Positions 9,832 to 18,256 of a DNA stretch of 64,000 bases are shown here, piece after piece. The stretch spans positions 1 through 64,000 of the forward strand of contig CALUSM010000002.1 of assembly GCA_944323445.1 (NCBI GenBank). The letters run 5' to 3'. This DNA comes from an uncultured Bacteroidales bacterium. GTDB taxonomy: Bacteria; Bacteroidota; Bacteroidia; Bacteroidales; UBA932. The notes below the pieces were generated by a model that was not told where the DNA came from, did no database searches, and was given only the letters and a program-made list of their open reading frames with translations. The position numbers and the translations under genes were made by a program. Position 1 is the first letter of the stretch. Every line of letters starts with the position of its first letter.

Positions 9832-11157
9832 ATGAATATTGCCAAGACAATTTTTGCTGCTGCCGCTGCCTTTCTGCTTGCAGGATGCGCCGGCAAATCA
9901 GGACAGGAGGTGCAGTCTCCTGTGAGCAATGTGAGCCATCCCGACTGGACGGCCTCCGCAGTCCTCTATGAGGTCAATGTCCGCCAGTACACCAAGGAGG
10001 GCACCTTCGAGGCCTTCGAAAAGCATCTGCCCCGGCTCAAGGAACTTGGGGTGGACATCCTCTGGTTCATGCCCGTGTATCCCATCGGAGAGGTGGAACG
10101 CAAGGGTGAGTTGGGCAGTTACTACTCAATCAGCGACTACAAGGCCATCAATCCCGAGTTCGGGGACATCGAAGACTTCCGGTCCGTGGTGGACAAGGCT
10201 CATGAGCTGGGCTTCAAGGTGATTCTCGACTGGGTGGCCAACCATACCTCCCGCGACCACGGCTGGATCGCAGAGCATCCCGAGTGGTACGTGATGGATG
10301 ACAGTACCGGTACTCCGGTGGCTCCCTTCGACTGGACCGATGTGGCCGAGCTGAACTACGACAATGCCGATATGCGTGCCGCCATGCTCGACGCCATGAC
10401 CTACTGGGTATCCGAGGTGGGTGTCGACGGATTCCGCTGCGACGTGGCCCACGAGGTGCCGGTGGACTTCTGGAATGACGCCGTGGCGGCGCTCCGGGAG
10501 ATCCGTCCCGACCTGTTCATGCTGGCCGAGTCCGAGGAGCCCGCTCTGATGACCGACGCCTTCGACGCCTACTACGGCTGGTCCAACCATGCGTTTATGA
10601 ACAGGCTCGCCCAGGGCAAGGCCACTGCCGCCGAATACGCCGCCTACCGTGTGGAGCACGAGGGCAAGCTGCCTGTGGAGAGCATCGAGATGAATTTCAC
10701 TTCCAACCACGACGAGAACTCCTGGAACGGCACCGAGTTCGAGAGGATGGGGGACGCTGCCCGCCAGTTCGCCGCCCTGACTTTCGCCGAGCCGGGCATG
10801 CCTCTGATCTACAGCGGTCAGGAGGTGGGCAACGACAACTCGCTGGAGTTCTTCATGCGCGATCCCATTGTGTGGGAGGACCGCGGAGGCTTCACTCAGT
10901 TCTACCAGGAGCTGATTGCCATGAGGGATGCCCATCCGTCGATGTATGCTCCCCGCGAGGGTGCTCCTATGGTGATACTCGCGTCCGACAGACCCGAACA
11001 GGTGTTTGCCTTTGAGCGTCGGCTCTCTGACGGCAGCGACGGATTCGCGGCAGTGTTCAATTTCTCCGCCGAGGAAGTGACCGTGACCGTCTCCGAGGGC
11101 TCCATCGCCGGACAGAGCTACACCCTTCCCGCTCACGGATATCAGTTCGTGTTCTGA
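9832..11157 (+). CDS. GH13 alpha-amylase family lipoprotein
   Basis: This compact 441-residue GH13 lipoprotein has Cys19 in LLAGC. The conserved regions are DWVANHTS, GFRCDVAHE (nucleophile Asp204), FMLAESEE (acid/base Glu233) and TSNHDENS (Asp294). There is no N-terminal starch-binding domain, and the protein is shorter than the SusG-like enzyme, so it probably acts on shorter malto-oligosaccharides. The gene starts 18 bp after the GH97 gene and belongs to the same transcript. It is followed by the first palindrome array. Exact specificity (alpha-amylase, oligo-1,6-glucosidase-like or transferase) cannot be told by eye. Confidence 0.9.
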   Translation: MNIAKTIFAAAAAFLLAGCAGKSGQEVQSPVSNVSHPDWTASAVLYEVNVRQYTKEGTFEAFEKHLPRLKELGVDILWFMPVYPIGEVERKGELGSYYSISDYKAINPEFGDIEDFRSVVDKAHELGFKVILDWVANHTSRDHGWIAEHPEWYVMDDSTGTPVAPFDWTDVAELNYDNADMRAAMLDAMTYWVSEVGVDGFRCDVAHEVPVDFWNDAVAALREIRPDLFMLAESEEPALMTDAFDAYYGWSNHAFMNRLAQGKATAAEYAAYRVEHEGKLPVESIEMNFTSNHDENSWNGTEFERMGDAARQFAALTFAEPGMPLIYSGQEVGNDNSLEFFMRDPIVWEDRGGFTQFYQELIAMRDAHPSMYAPREGAPMVILASDRPEQVFAFERRLSDGSDGFAAVFNFSAEEVTVTVSEGSIAGQSYTLPAHGYQFVF

Positions 11158-11402
11158 TGCCGCTCTGCGTTTTCCGCCTTCCCATTTCCCCACCTTCGGA
11201 AGGTGTGCGGAAAATGGTCGGAAACGTCCCACCTTCGGAAGGTGGAAGAAGGCGCAGGAGAGCCTGATATGCCCTACAACCGTTGTGGAGCGGTTCCTGC
11301 ATTTTCCCACCTTCGGAAGGTGCGCAGAAAACGGCCGGAAACGTCCCACCTTCGGAAGGTGGACAAAGTGTAACGATATTTAAAACCAAATAGCAATAAT
11401 TT
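11158..11402. repeat. Palindrome array 1: four copies of CACCTTCGGAAGGTG in two pairs
   Basis: The perfect inverted repeat CACCTTCGGAAGGTG occurs at 11191-11205, 11230-11244, 11308-11322 and 11347-11361. Start-to-start distances are 39, 78 and 39 nt. The two 24-nt spacers inside pairs are near copies (tgcggaaaatggtcgg... and cgcagaaaacggccgg...). The longer middle spacer can form its own hairpin from GCAGGA (11254-11259) and TCCTGC (11295-11300). The array fills the gap between two GH13 genes and could act as mRNA stabiliser or terminator. Its form resembles REP/REPIN elements. Confidence 0.9.
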
Positions 11403-13352
11403 ATGAAGAAAAATTTACTGACTACGATTCTGGCTGCGATGGGGCTGTCGTCCATGGCTTCCGCAGCTGTGGGCCAGGAGGGACTGCGCGTGGAGCCGCC
11501 CTGCTGGTGGACCGGGATGGAGACCCCGCTGACGCTGATGCTGCACGCTCCCGGACTTTCGGGCGCGGGTGTGTCCGTGGACTCTGACGGGATTACGGTG
11601 AAGGCCGTGCATTATGCCGAAAGCCCGAACTACGTGTTCGTGGATCTCGAGATTGCCGATAACCTGGCTCCGGGCGAGTACACATTTACCATCAACTACC
11701 CCGACGGGAAGACCGAGACATTTGCCTACAGTATAGGCGAGCGTCGCGAGGGGTCACGGGATAGGGTGGGCTTCGGCTCCTCCGACGTGGTGTACCTGCT
11801 GATGCCCGACCGTTTCGCCAACGGGGACAAGAAGAACGACTCCTCCCCCCTGACCGCCGAGAAGGGCAACCGCAAGCTCCCCGGCGGACGTCACGGCGGT
11901 GACCTCCAGGGTATCATGGACCACCTGGACTATCTGGCCGACCTCGGCATCACCGCTATCTGGCCTACGCCCATCACCCTCGACAACGAGCCGACCTACT
12001 CCTACCACGGCTATGCCTGCGCGGACTACTATCAGATCGACCCCCGTTACGGCTCCAACGAATTGTACCGCTCCTTAGTGGCCGCCGCCCATGAGAAGGG
12101 CATCAAGTTCATCCAGGACATCGTGCCCAACCACAGCGGTACCGCTCACTGGTGGTTCAACGACCTGCCTTTCCAGGACTGGATCCACCAGCATCCGACA
12201 TTTACCCGCTCCAACTACGCCATGTCCGGACACTCCGATCCCCACGCCGCCCAGACCGACATCGACGCCTGCGTGACCGGCTGGTTCGATACCTCGATGC
12301 CCGACATGAACCTGAGCAATCCCTATTGCCTCCAGTACTACATCCAGTTGGCAGTGTGGTGGATAGAGTACGCTGACCTGGACGGTATCCGCGTGGACAC
12401 CTATCCCTACACCCGCAAGGAGGACATCTCGGCATGGACTGCCGGTATCCTGAAGGAGTTCCCCAATTTCACCCTCGTGGGCGAGTGCTGGTTCCACAAC
12501 ACCCAGCAGATAGCCTACTGGGAGGGCTGCAGGACCGCAGACGGCGGCTTCAAGACCAATGCCGACGGCTATACCTCGCACCTGCCCATGGTGATGGACT
12601 TCGCCCTGACCGACGCTATCTCAGAGGCATTTGTACAGAATGAGAACTTAGGATACGATGACGGCATCAAGCGCGTCTACGGCTCCGTGTCCCTCGACTT
12701 CGCCTACTACAACCCCTACAACCTGCTGACCTTTATCACCAACCACGACATGGAGCGCCCGGCCATCCGCTTCGGCACCTACAAGGATTCCGACGAGACC
12801 GTGCTGGCGCGTATGAAGAATGCGACCACTCTGTTGCTGACCATGCGCGGCGTGCCTCAGTGGTACTACGGTGACGAGATCCTGATGCACGGACCCGAGG
12901 AGATGGTGGGCAAGGGCGATGCCTGGTGGAGGACCGACTTCCCCGGCGGCTGGCCCGGCGACAAGGTCAATGCCTTCACGTCCGCCGGCAGGACAGCTCT
13001 GCAGAACGAGATGTTCGACCACACCCGCACCCTGATGCAGTGGAGGAAGACCTCCGAGGCCGTGACCAAGGGCAAGCTGATGCACTTCATGCCCTTCGGC
13101 GACCTGGTGAACGCCTACGTATATTTCCGCTACACCCCTGACTTCAAGGACTTCGTGATGGTAGTGATCAACAACGGCACCGAGTCCGTCTCCCTCGACT
13201 GGGCCCACTACGCCGAGATCTTTGACGCTGCAGCCGCCGCCCTCGGCACCGACAGTTTCACTGCCACCGACATCCTCACCGGAGCGACCGTCTCCCGCAG
13301 CACCGAGCCCCTGGCTGTGCCAGGCATGACCTCCCTCGTCCTCCAGTTCTAG
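11403..13352 (+). CDS. susA: SusA-like neopullulanase/cyclomaltodextrinase (GH13)
   Basis: This 649-residue protein has an ordinary signal peptide (ASAAVGQ) and no lipobox, suggesting a periplasmic enzyme. An N-terminal beta-sandwich (residues ~25-115; ends NYPDGKTETFAYSIGERR) typical of cyclomaltodextrinases precedes the GH13 barrel. Catalytic residues are Asp332 (DGIRVDTYPY), Glu361 (TLVGECWF) and Asp449 (ITNHDMER). YLLMPDRFANGD is the family's first barrel signature. SusA degrades imported malto-oligosaccharides, including some alpha-1,6-linked ones. In Bacteroides susA precedes the C-G genes; here it is last, after the palindrome array. Confidence 0.93.
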   Translation: MKKNLLTTILAAMGLSSMASAAVGQEGLRVEPPCWWTGMETPLTLMLHAPGLSGAGVSVDSDGITVKAVHYAESPNYVFVDLEIADNLAPGEYTFTINYPDGKTETFAYSIGERREGSRDRVGFGSSDVVYLLMPDRFANGDKKNDSSPLTAEKGNRKLPGGRHGGDLQGIMDHLDYLADLGITAIWPTPITLDNEPTYSYHGYACADYYQIDPRYGSNELYRSLVAAAHEKGIKFIQDIVPNHSGTAHWWFNDLPFQDWIHQHPTFTRSNYAMSGHSDPHAAQTDIDACVTGWFDTSMPDMNLSNPYCLQYYIQLAVWWIEYADLDGIRVDTYPYTRKEDISAWTAGILKEFPNFTLVGECWFHNTQQIAYWEGCRTADGGFKTNADGYTSHLPMVMDFALTDAISEAFVQNENLGYDDGIKRVYGSVSLDFAYYNPYNLLTFITNHDMERPAIRFGTYKDSDETVLARMKNATTLLLTMRGVPQWYYGDEILMHGPEEMVGKGDAWWRTDFPGGWPGDKVNAFTSAGRTALQNEMFDHTRTLMQWRKTSEAVTKGKLMHFMPFGDLVNAYVYFRYTPDFKDFVMVVINNGTESVSLDWAHYAEIFDAAAAALGTDSFTATDILTGATVSRSTEPLAVPGMTSLVLQF

Positions 13353-13375
13353 GACTGTCTCAGACCTACGTATTT

Positions 13376-13420
13376 AAAGGCGTATGCCCAGGCCTTCATG
13401 GCCGCGCATACGCCTTTCGT
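13376..13420 (+). terminator. Strong hairpin terminator between convergent genes
   Basis: AAAGGCGTATGC (13376-13387) pairs perfectly with GCATACGCCTTT (13406-13417), with an inner GGCC/GGCC stem. A-runs and T-runs on both sides let it work in both directions. It sits between the susA-like gene (+) and the convergent lipoprotein gene (-). Confidence 0.85.
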
Positions 13421-13443
13421 TATTCCTTCCGAAGGCAGGTGTA

Positions 13444-14541
13444 TTACCGCATTCTGACTTTGTAGTGTTGTCTGGTGAGGGGAGATGGTACGGGGCGGTG
13501 GAGGCCTGGACCGTCTTTGGAAATTGAGGCTGTGGATGCGGAGGCCAGGTTCAGGGGACCGTGGTAGCTGCCGGTGAGCTCATAGCCGGTGTCGGTGTGG
13601 AACACGTATGTGATGTTGTACTGGAGCTCGGTTGAATCAATGATGTGGAGGCTGCCTTCTGTTATGAGTCCCAGGAAGGCGTTATCGCCGTAGTTCTCCA
13701 CGAGGGTGCCTACGAGCTGTCCGTTGATCTCCTCGCCGGGGCTGAGGGTGGAGTCGCGCTGTCCCCAGTCGGCCGCTATGCCGTAGAGGCCTGCGGGTAT
13801 GCGTCCGTTATCGGTCAGGCGCATGTAGCAGTCAATGTTGAGGATGCTGCCAGGAGGCATTGCGTAGCCCTCCGCATCCAGATCCATGTCGGTGAAGGAG
13901 AGGATGACGTTGGAGATGCCGTCACCGAGCCCGTCCATGTCGTATAGTGTGGCATTGGCAGCATGAGCCAGGATGTTGAGGTCACTGGCCAGGGGTTGGT
14001 ATCCGTTGATGATGCCCTGGGATTTGTCGCTGAGGGCAACCGGGCCTACATAGTGCATGTAATGGGTCATACCGGTGAGGTCGGTGAGCTCGGCTTCGAA
14101 CTCGTATGTGCCAGTTTCAGTTATGGATATGGTTAGAATACCGTTGGTGAACGCAATTTCGATAGGCTTGCCGGTACGGTCGTTTCCCACGAACAGGGAA
14201 TAGTTGGGGGTGAATGTGCCTACATTAGTGGCTCCCGGCACTCCAAGCACGTATCTTCCAGGAGGAACCGTAATGCCGCTGCCAGGAACGGACTGAGAAG
14301 AGAAAATGTCGAAATAGTAATAGGAGGCACCCGGCTTTGCTGCTCCCCGGGCATCGAATGTGTCGTCTGCCAGACAGATGAAGTAGTTGTGCTCGCCGTT
14401 GTTGCCGATGGAACCGTTGTACTCTCCGAAGAATTCGAAAGCCTCTGTGTGATAATCTGTTCCGTCACTGTCCCGCTGGCAGGCAGTCAGGACAGCAATG
14501 GCCAGAAAAAGTATCGGATATGGGAACGGACAGTATCTCAT
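13444..14541 (-). CDS. Hypothetical lipoprotein with two tandem beta-domains
   Basis: The 365-residue product has a lipoprotein signal (VLTAC, Cys21). The mature part looks like two related domains of about 140 residues. Each has an acidic start, a PPG turn (VPPGRYVLG; MPPGSILNI), a GTFTP or GQLVGT strand, a segment FTNGILTISITETGTYEF or ITEGSLHIIDSTELQYNI, and a closing GP (HYVGPVAL; SYHGPLNL). This internal duplication is my reading, not a known family. It overlaps the namZ stop by four bases (ATGA), so it is co-translated with NamZ and may bind cell-wall material or support it at the surface. The function is unknown. Confidence 0.75.
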   Translation of the reverse strand: MRYCPFPYPILFLAIAVLTACQRDSDGTDYHTEAFEFFGEYNGSIGNNGEHNYFICLADDTFDARGAAKPGASYYYFDIFSSQSVPGSGITVPPGRYVLGVPGATNVGTFTPNYSLFVGNDRTGKPIEIAFTNGILTISITETGTYEFEAELTDLTGMTHYMHYVGPVALSDKSQGIINGYQPLASDLNILAHAANATLYDMDGLGDGISNVILSFTDMDLDAEGYAMPPGSILNIDCYMRLTDNGRIPAGLYGIAADWGQRDSTLSPGEEINGQLVGTLVENYGDNAFLGLITEGSLHIIDSTELQYNITYVFHTDTGYELTGSYHGPLNLASASTASISKDGPGLHRPVPSPLTRQHYKVRMR

Positions 14542-15827
14542 AGTCCGTAAAGATAGTATTTTTTCGAGACTTCCCGAAATTTATCTGCAAAATCATTCCA
14601 GATACTGAATATATCCTCGAACCTGTACTGCTGTCCGAAGGCTTCGCGGATCTCTTTCGAGCCGGTTACTTTGTCGAACATTTCCAGCCTGGACTGCGGA
14701 GCCTGGGTGAATGGAGCAAAGCTCGGATCAAGTTCCCTGAGCACCTGCATGACGTAGAACTGAATCTGCGATAGTACGGCTGCGTCGAAGTCCGTGATGT
14801 AGATCTGGACTCCTCCGGTCTCCTTTCCCTTGAGTGAACCGTAGAACGGTGTCGCATAGATGGGGCGGAAGAGGATGCCGGGCAGATAGAGGGAGTTGAG
14901 CCGTGAGGCCAGCAGGTCCGCGTCCATCCCCTCGCGGGCTATCATTCCGAACGGGAGAGTGTAGCCTACGCCTATGGAAACCGTTCCCAGCTCTCCCAGA
15001 ATGCCGGTCGCCGGGTACAGATATGCTGCGTCAACGGTGGGAATGTGCGGGGAGGTCGGGACCCAAGGCAGTCCTGTCGCGTCGAAGTTCATGCCGCGCT
15101 TCCATCCTTCCATCTTCACGACCGTGAGCCTGCATTTTACCGTAGAATCACGGCCGTCCGAGCCTTTGACCGAGAGCATACCCTCCTCGTTGAGCAGGGT
15201 CGCCAGCTCTCCGCAGGTGAGGCCGTAGACATATGGGATATTGTATTGTCCGACAAAGGAGATGAGGGACTTGTCCACTCCCGGCCCCTCGACCTTCAGG
15301 CCTCCGAGCGGATTCGGACGGTCGAGGATGATCATTTCCACCCCTTCCATTGCCGCCACCTTCATCACATTGCCCATGGTGCTTATATAGGTGTAGGAGC
15401 GGCAGCCTATGTCCTGGATGTCGTAGACGATGGCGTCGAGGCCCTCGAACTGTTCTGCGGAGGGGAGGCGGGTCTTGCCGTAGAGGGAGAAGATGGGAAC
15501 ACCGGTGCGGGGGTCTACGGCCTGCCCCTCGACGTGCTGGCCCGCGTGGGCATTGCCCCTGACACCGTGCTCAGGGCCGAAAAGGGCCACCAGCTCTACT
15601 CCTTGCGCATTGTCGAGGACATCGATGGTGGAGTTGAGGTAGCGGTCCACGCCCGTTGGATTGGTCACCAGTCCGATGCGTTTGCCCTGGAGCTGTCCGA
15701 AGCCGTTGGCCTCGAGGACGTCGATGCCGGTGAGGACGGTCTGGGCTGAGACGGCCGGAGCGTTTGTGAGTGCAGTGCACAGGACTAGTGTCGCTGCTGC
15801 TGTCTGTATAGTTCTGCTGAGTTTCAT
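14538..15827 (-). CDS. namZ: Exo-beta-N-acetylmuramidase NamZ (DUF1343, GH171)
   Basis: This 429-residue secreted protein (signal peptide ending at VSAQ) belongs to the DUF1343 family: GKRIGLVTNPTGVD, FGPEHGVRG, IFSLYGKTRLPS, YDIQDIGCRSYTYI and LDRPNPLGG are its conserved blocks. Members characterised as NamZ release terminal N-acetylmuramic acid from peptidoglycan fragments. It stands in a run of minus-strand genes with an AmpG-like permease (18,257-19,582), which fits recovery of cell-wall sugars. It starts 18 bp after the antiporter stop. The catalytic residue is not assigned here. Confidence 0.9.
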   Translation of the reverse strand: MKLSRTIQTAAATLVLCTALTNAPAVSAQTVLTGIDVLEANGFGQLQGKRIGLVTNPTGVDRYLNSTIDVLDNAQGVELVALFGPEHGVRGNAHAGQHVEGQAVDPRTGVPIFSLYGKTRLPSAEQFEGLDAIVYDIQDIGCRSYTYISTMGNVMKVAAMEGVEMIILDRPNPLGGLKVEGPGVDKSLISFVGQYNIPYVYGLTCGELATLLNEEGMLSVKGSDGRDSTVKCRLTVVKMEGWKRGMNFDATGLPWVPTSPHIPTVDAAYLYPATGILGELGTVSIGVGYTLPFGMIAREGMDADLLASRLNSLYLPGILFRPIYATPFYGSLKGKETGGVQIYITDFDAAVLSQIQFYVMQVLRELDPSFAPFTQAPQSRLEMFDKVTGSKEIREAFGQQYRFEDIFSIWNDFADKFREVSKKYYLYGL

Positions 15828-15845
15828 ATCGCTGTTCGGTATTTA

Positions 15846-17879
15846 TCAACTGAGAGCCTGGCCGGAGTCGTCGTATTTCTCGGGGTAGAGGAGGATGAGG
15901 CTGCAGGCGGTGAACTCGCGGCCGAGGAGGCGGGGCAGTTTCTCAAAGGAACTGTCGTGGGAGATTGAGCCGGGACGGGAGCTGACTACGGCCAGGAGGC
16001 TGTCGTCGTCGAGTTCGGAGGCGAGGGAGGTCAGGTCGCTGTAGTCCTCCATGGGTGCGTAGAGGGCTTCCAGGCGGTGGCTGTTCTCCTCGAGGAGTTT
16101 CTGCAGTATGACAATGGTCTCCTGGGGGGCGTGGAAATGCAGGGGGCGCTCCAGGGAGGTGCTCAGGCGGCAGAGATGCTCCACCCAGCGGCTGAATCCT
16201 GCTTCGTACTCGGCTTTGGGCGGGACTGCCACCACTATCTGGCTCAGGGTGTTGATCGGGACCATGAGGCGGGAGAGGAGGACTTCGCAGGAAAGGCTCT
16301 TGAGAAGGTTTACGGCCAGGTTGCCGAGAATCGGGGTGTCGGCGTCTCTGCGCAGGCCTATGAGAAGGCTGGTAATTTCCTGCTCCTTGACGGTGTGGAT
16401 GATGCCAGAGGCGATGTTGAGGTCGTATCGGCTCAGGGTCTTGATGTCCACGTGGGCGGATGCGGCTATTCTGGCGGCATTTTCCAGGTTGCGGGCGGCT
16501 GTGTTCACGGCCTTGGAGTTGTCGGTATCGTAGAGGATGCTCAGGGCGTAGAGGTTGTCGGTGAGTATGGGGTCGCGCACGGCCATCGAGAGGCAGACCA
16601 GGTCCTTGACGGTATCGGGGTTGGCCAGCGGAATGAGAATTTTCTCGGGCCGGCTGTCGGGGTCGCGGTCGATGACGGGCTCCTCCATGGCTATCTTGCG
16701 GGCGGTGCGGTCGGTGGTCAGGGAACTGACGATGCAGGTGAAGAGAATCAGGAGAATGGTGCCGTTGAGGATGTCCTCGTTCAGGAGGCGGCTCCCGTCG
16801 GGGAGGATGATCTCGTAGCCTATGAGGGCTGCGGCGAGGGTTGCGGCTGCCTGGGAGGTGGTGAGGCCGAACATCAGGCGGCGCTCGGTGGCGGCCATGC
16901 GGAAGACCTTCTGGGTCAGGAGGCTAGCAATCCATTTGCCGGTCAGGGCGGTGGCGGTCATGACCAGTGCTACCTTGATGGCGCCCCAGTGGCCGAATAT
17001 CACGTTGAGGTTGATGAGCATGCCCACTCCGATGAGGAAGAACGGGATGAAGAGGGCGTTGCCCACGAACTCGAGATGGCTTTTGAGGGGGGAAATGGAC
17101 GGAATCAGGCGGTTGAGCAGGATGCCGGTGAGGAAGGCTCCGAGGATGCCCTCCAGTCCGGCCACTTCCATCAGCCCGGCTGCTGCGAATAGCAGGACCA
17201 TCACGAAGATGAACTGCATGACGGTGTCGTCGTACTTGCGGAAGAACCATCGCGCTATTCTCGGGAAGGAGTAGATGATGACGGCACCTATCATTATCAC
17301 CTTGAACGCCATCACTATCCAGAACGACTCGCCTGTGCCGCCCTCGAATATGCCGCTCATGACGGCCAGCACCAGCAGGGTCATGGTGTCGGTGACGGCT
17401 GTGGCTCCTACGGCTATGCTCACGCTCCTCTCGCGGGAGACTCCGAGGCGGAGGACTATCGGGTAGGAAATCAGGGTGTAGGAGGCGTACATGCTGGCCA
17501 GAAGGATGGAGGTGGCGAGGCTGTACTTGAGCAGGGAAGTGTTGACTATGAGTCCGAGTATGATCGGTATGGAAAAGGTGAGCAGACCCAGGACGGCGGC
17601 CTTCTTGCGGTTGTGCTTGAAGTCCTCCATGTTGATGTCCAGACCGGCCAGAAGCATGATGTAGTACAGGCCGACGTTGCCGAAGAGCTCGAAACTGCTG
17701 TCGCGGGCCAGCAGGTTGAGCCCGTGCTCGCCGATGAGCACACCGGCCAGGATCATCCCGATGATGTTCGGTATCCGCAGCCGGTTGAACAGCAGCGGGG
17801 CGAACAGGATGATCAGCAGTACGATCAGGAATATCCACGTAGGATCGGTTATGGGCAGGCTCAGTTCACTCCAGTTCAT
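15846..17879 (-). CDS. CPA2-type cation:proton antiporter with C-terminal UspA-like domain
   Basis: This 677-residue membrane protein has about twelve hydrophobic segments in residues 15-395, beginning IPNIIGMILAGVLIGEHGLNLL, the Kef/NhaA-fold signature. The YYIMLLAGLDINMEDF and VTDTMTLLVLAV segments also fit CPA2 exchangers. The last ~270 residues are soluble and contain KILIPLANPDTVKDL and TSLLIGLRRDADTP, resembling universal-stress-protein domains often fused to Bacteroidetes antiporters. It would exchange Na+ or K+ for H+ at the inner membrane. It is the first gene of the run towards namZ. A palindrome array separates it from the upstream permease gene. Confidence 0.9.
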   Translation of the reverse strand: MNWSELSLPITDPTWIFLIVLLIILFAPLLFNRLRIPNIIGMILAGVLIGEHGLNLLARDSSFELFGNVGLYYIMLLAGLDINMEDFKHNRKKAAVLGLLTFSIPIILGLIVNTSLLKYSLATSILLASMYASYTLISYPIVLRLGVSRERSVSIAVGATAVTDTMTLLVLAVMSGIFEGGTGESFWIVMAFKVIMIGAVIIYSFPRIARWFFRKYDDTVMQFIFVMVLLFAAAGLMEVAGLEGILGAFLTGILLNRLIPSISPLKSHLEFVGNALFIPFFLIGVGMLINLNVIFGHWGAIKVALVMTATALTGKWIASLLTQKVFRMAATERRLMFGLTTSQAAATLAAALIGYEIILPDGSRLLNEDILNGTILLILFTCIVSSLTTDRTARKIAMEEPVIDRDPDSRPEKILIPLANPDTVKDLVCLSMAVRDPILTDNLYALSILYDTDNSKAVNTAARNLENAARIAASAHVDIKTLSRYDLNIASGIIHTVKEQEITSLLIGLRRDADTPILGNLAVNLLKSLSCEVLLSRLMVPINTLSQIVVAVPPKAEYEAGFSRWVEHLCRLSTSLERPLHFHAPQETIVILQKLLEENSHRLEALYAPMEDYSDLTSLASELDDDSLLAVVSSRPGSISHDSSFEKLPRLLGREFTACSLILLYPEKYDDSGQALS

Positions 17880-18256
17880 TCTGCGAATTTAAGAAAAAAT
17901 CTTTTCCGGTGGTGCTGTGGCGGTGCGCTTTTAACTTCCTTCCACCTTCGGAAGGTGAGTAGATTCTCCGCGTTTTCTGCCCACCTTCGGAAGGTGTGCA
18001 TTTGCCAGAATTGCCCTGCAGCGTCTGTAGCCCTGCTTTTCCTTGCCTGGCACTCCTTCCACCTTCGGAAGGTGAGTAGATTCCCCGCGTTTTCGTCTCA
18101 CCTTCGGAAGGTGTGCATTTGCCAGAATTGCCCTGCAGTGTCTGTGACCCTGCTTTTTCTTTCCAGACCCTCATTCCACCTTCGGAAGGTGAGTAGATTC
18201 CCCACATTTTCTACCCACCTTCGGAAGGTGTGCGGAAAAAATGAACGATTGCTGCT
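17880..18256. repeat. Palindrome array 2: six copies of CACCTTCGGAAGGTG in three pairs
   Basis: The same perfect palindrome as in array 1 lies at 17943-17957, 17982-17996, 18060-18074, 18099-18113, 18177-18191 and 18216-18230. Start-to-start distances are 39, 78, 39, 78 and 39 nt, the same register as array 1, giving a 117-nt unit. Within pairs the 24-nt spacers are near copies (agtagattctccgcg..., agtagattccccgcg..., agtagattccccaca...) but differ from those of array 1. Because 117 is a multiple of three, frames stay open and yield false peptides with repeated PSEGG or HLRKV. There is no real gene here. Confidence 0.92.

Noticed and set aside
9566..9850. Short frames at the end of the GH97 gene on either strand
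   Set aside because: Shadows in a GC-rich coding region, with no signal or domain.
11126..11349. Open frames crossing array 1 with repeated PSEGG or HLRKV peptides
   Set aside because: They come from the palindromes themselves; the 39- and 117-nt periods are multiples of three, so the frame stays open.
17943..18230. CRISPR array
   Set aside because: The repeat is a perfect palindrome of 15 bp, spacers within pairs are near copies, spacing alternates 24 and 63 nt, and no cas genes are present.
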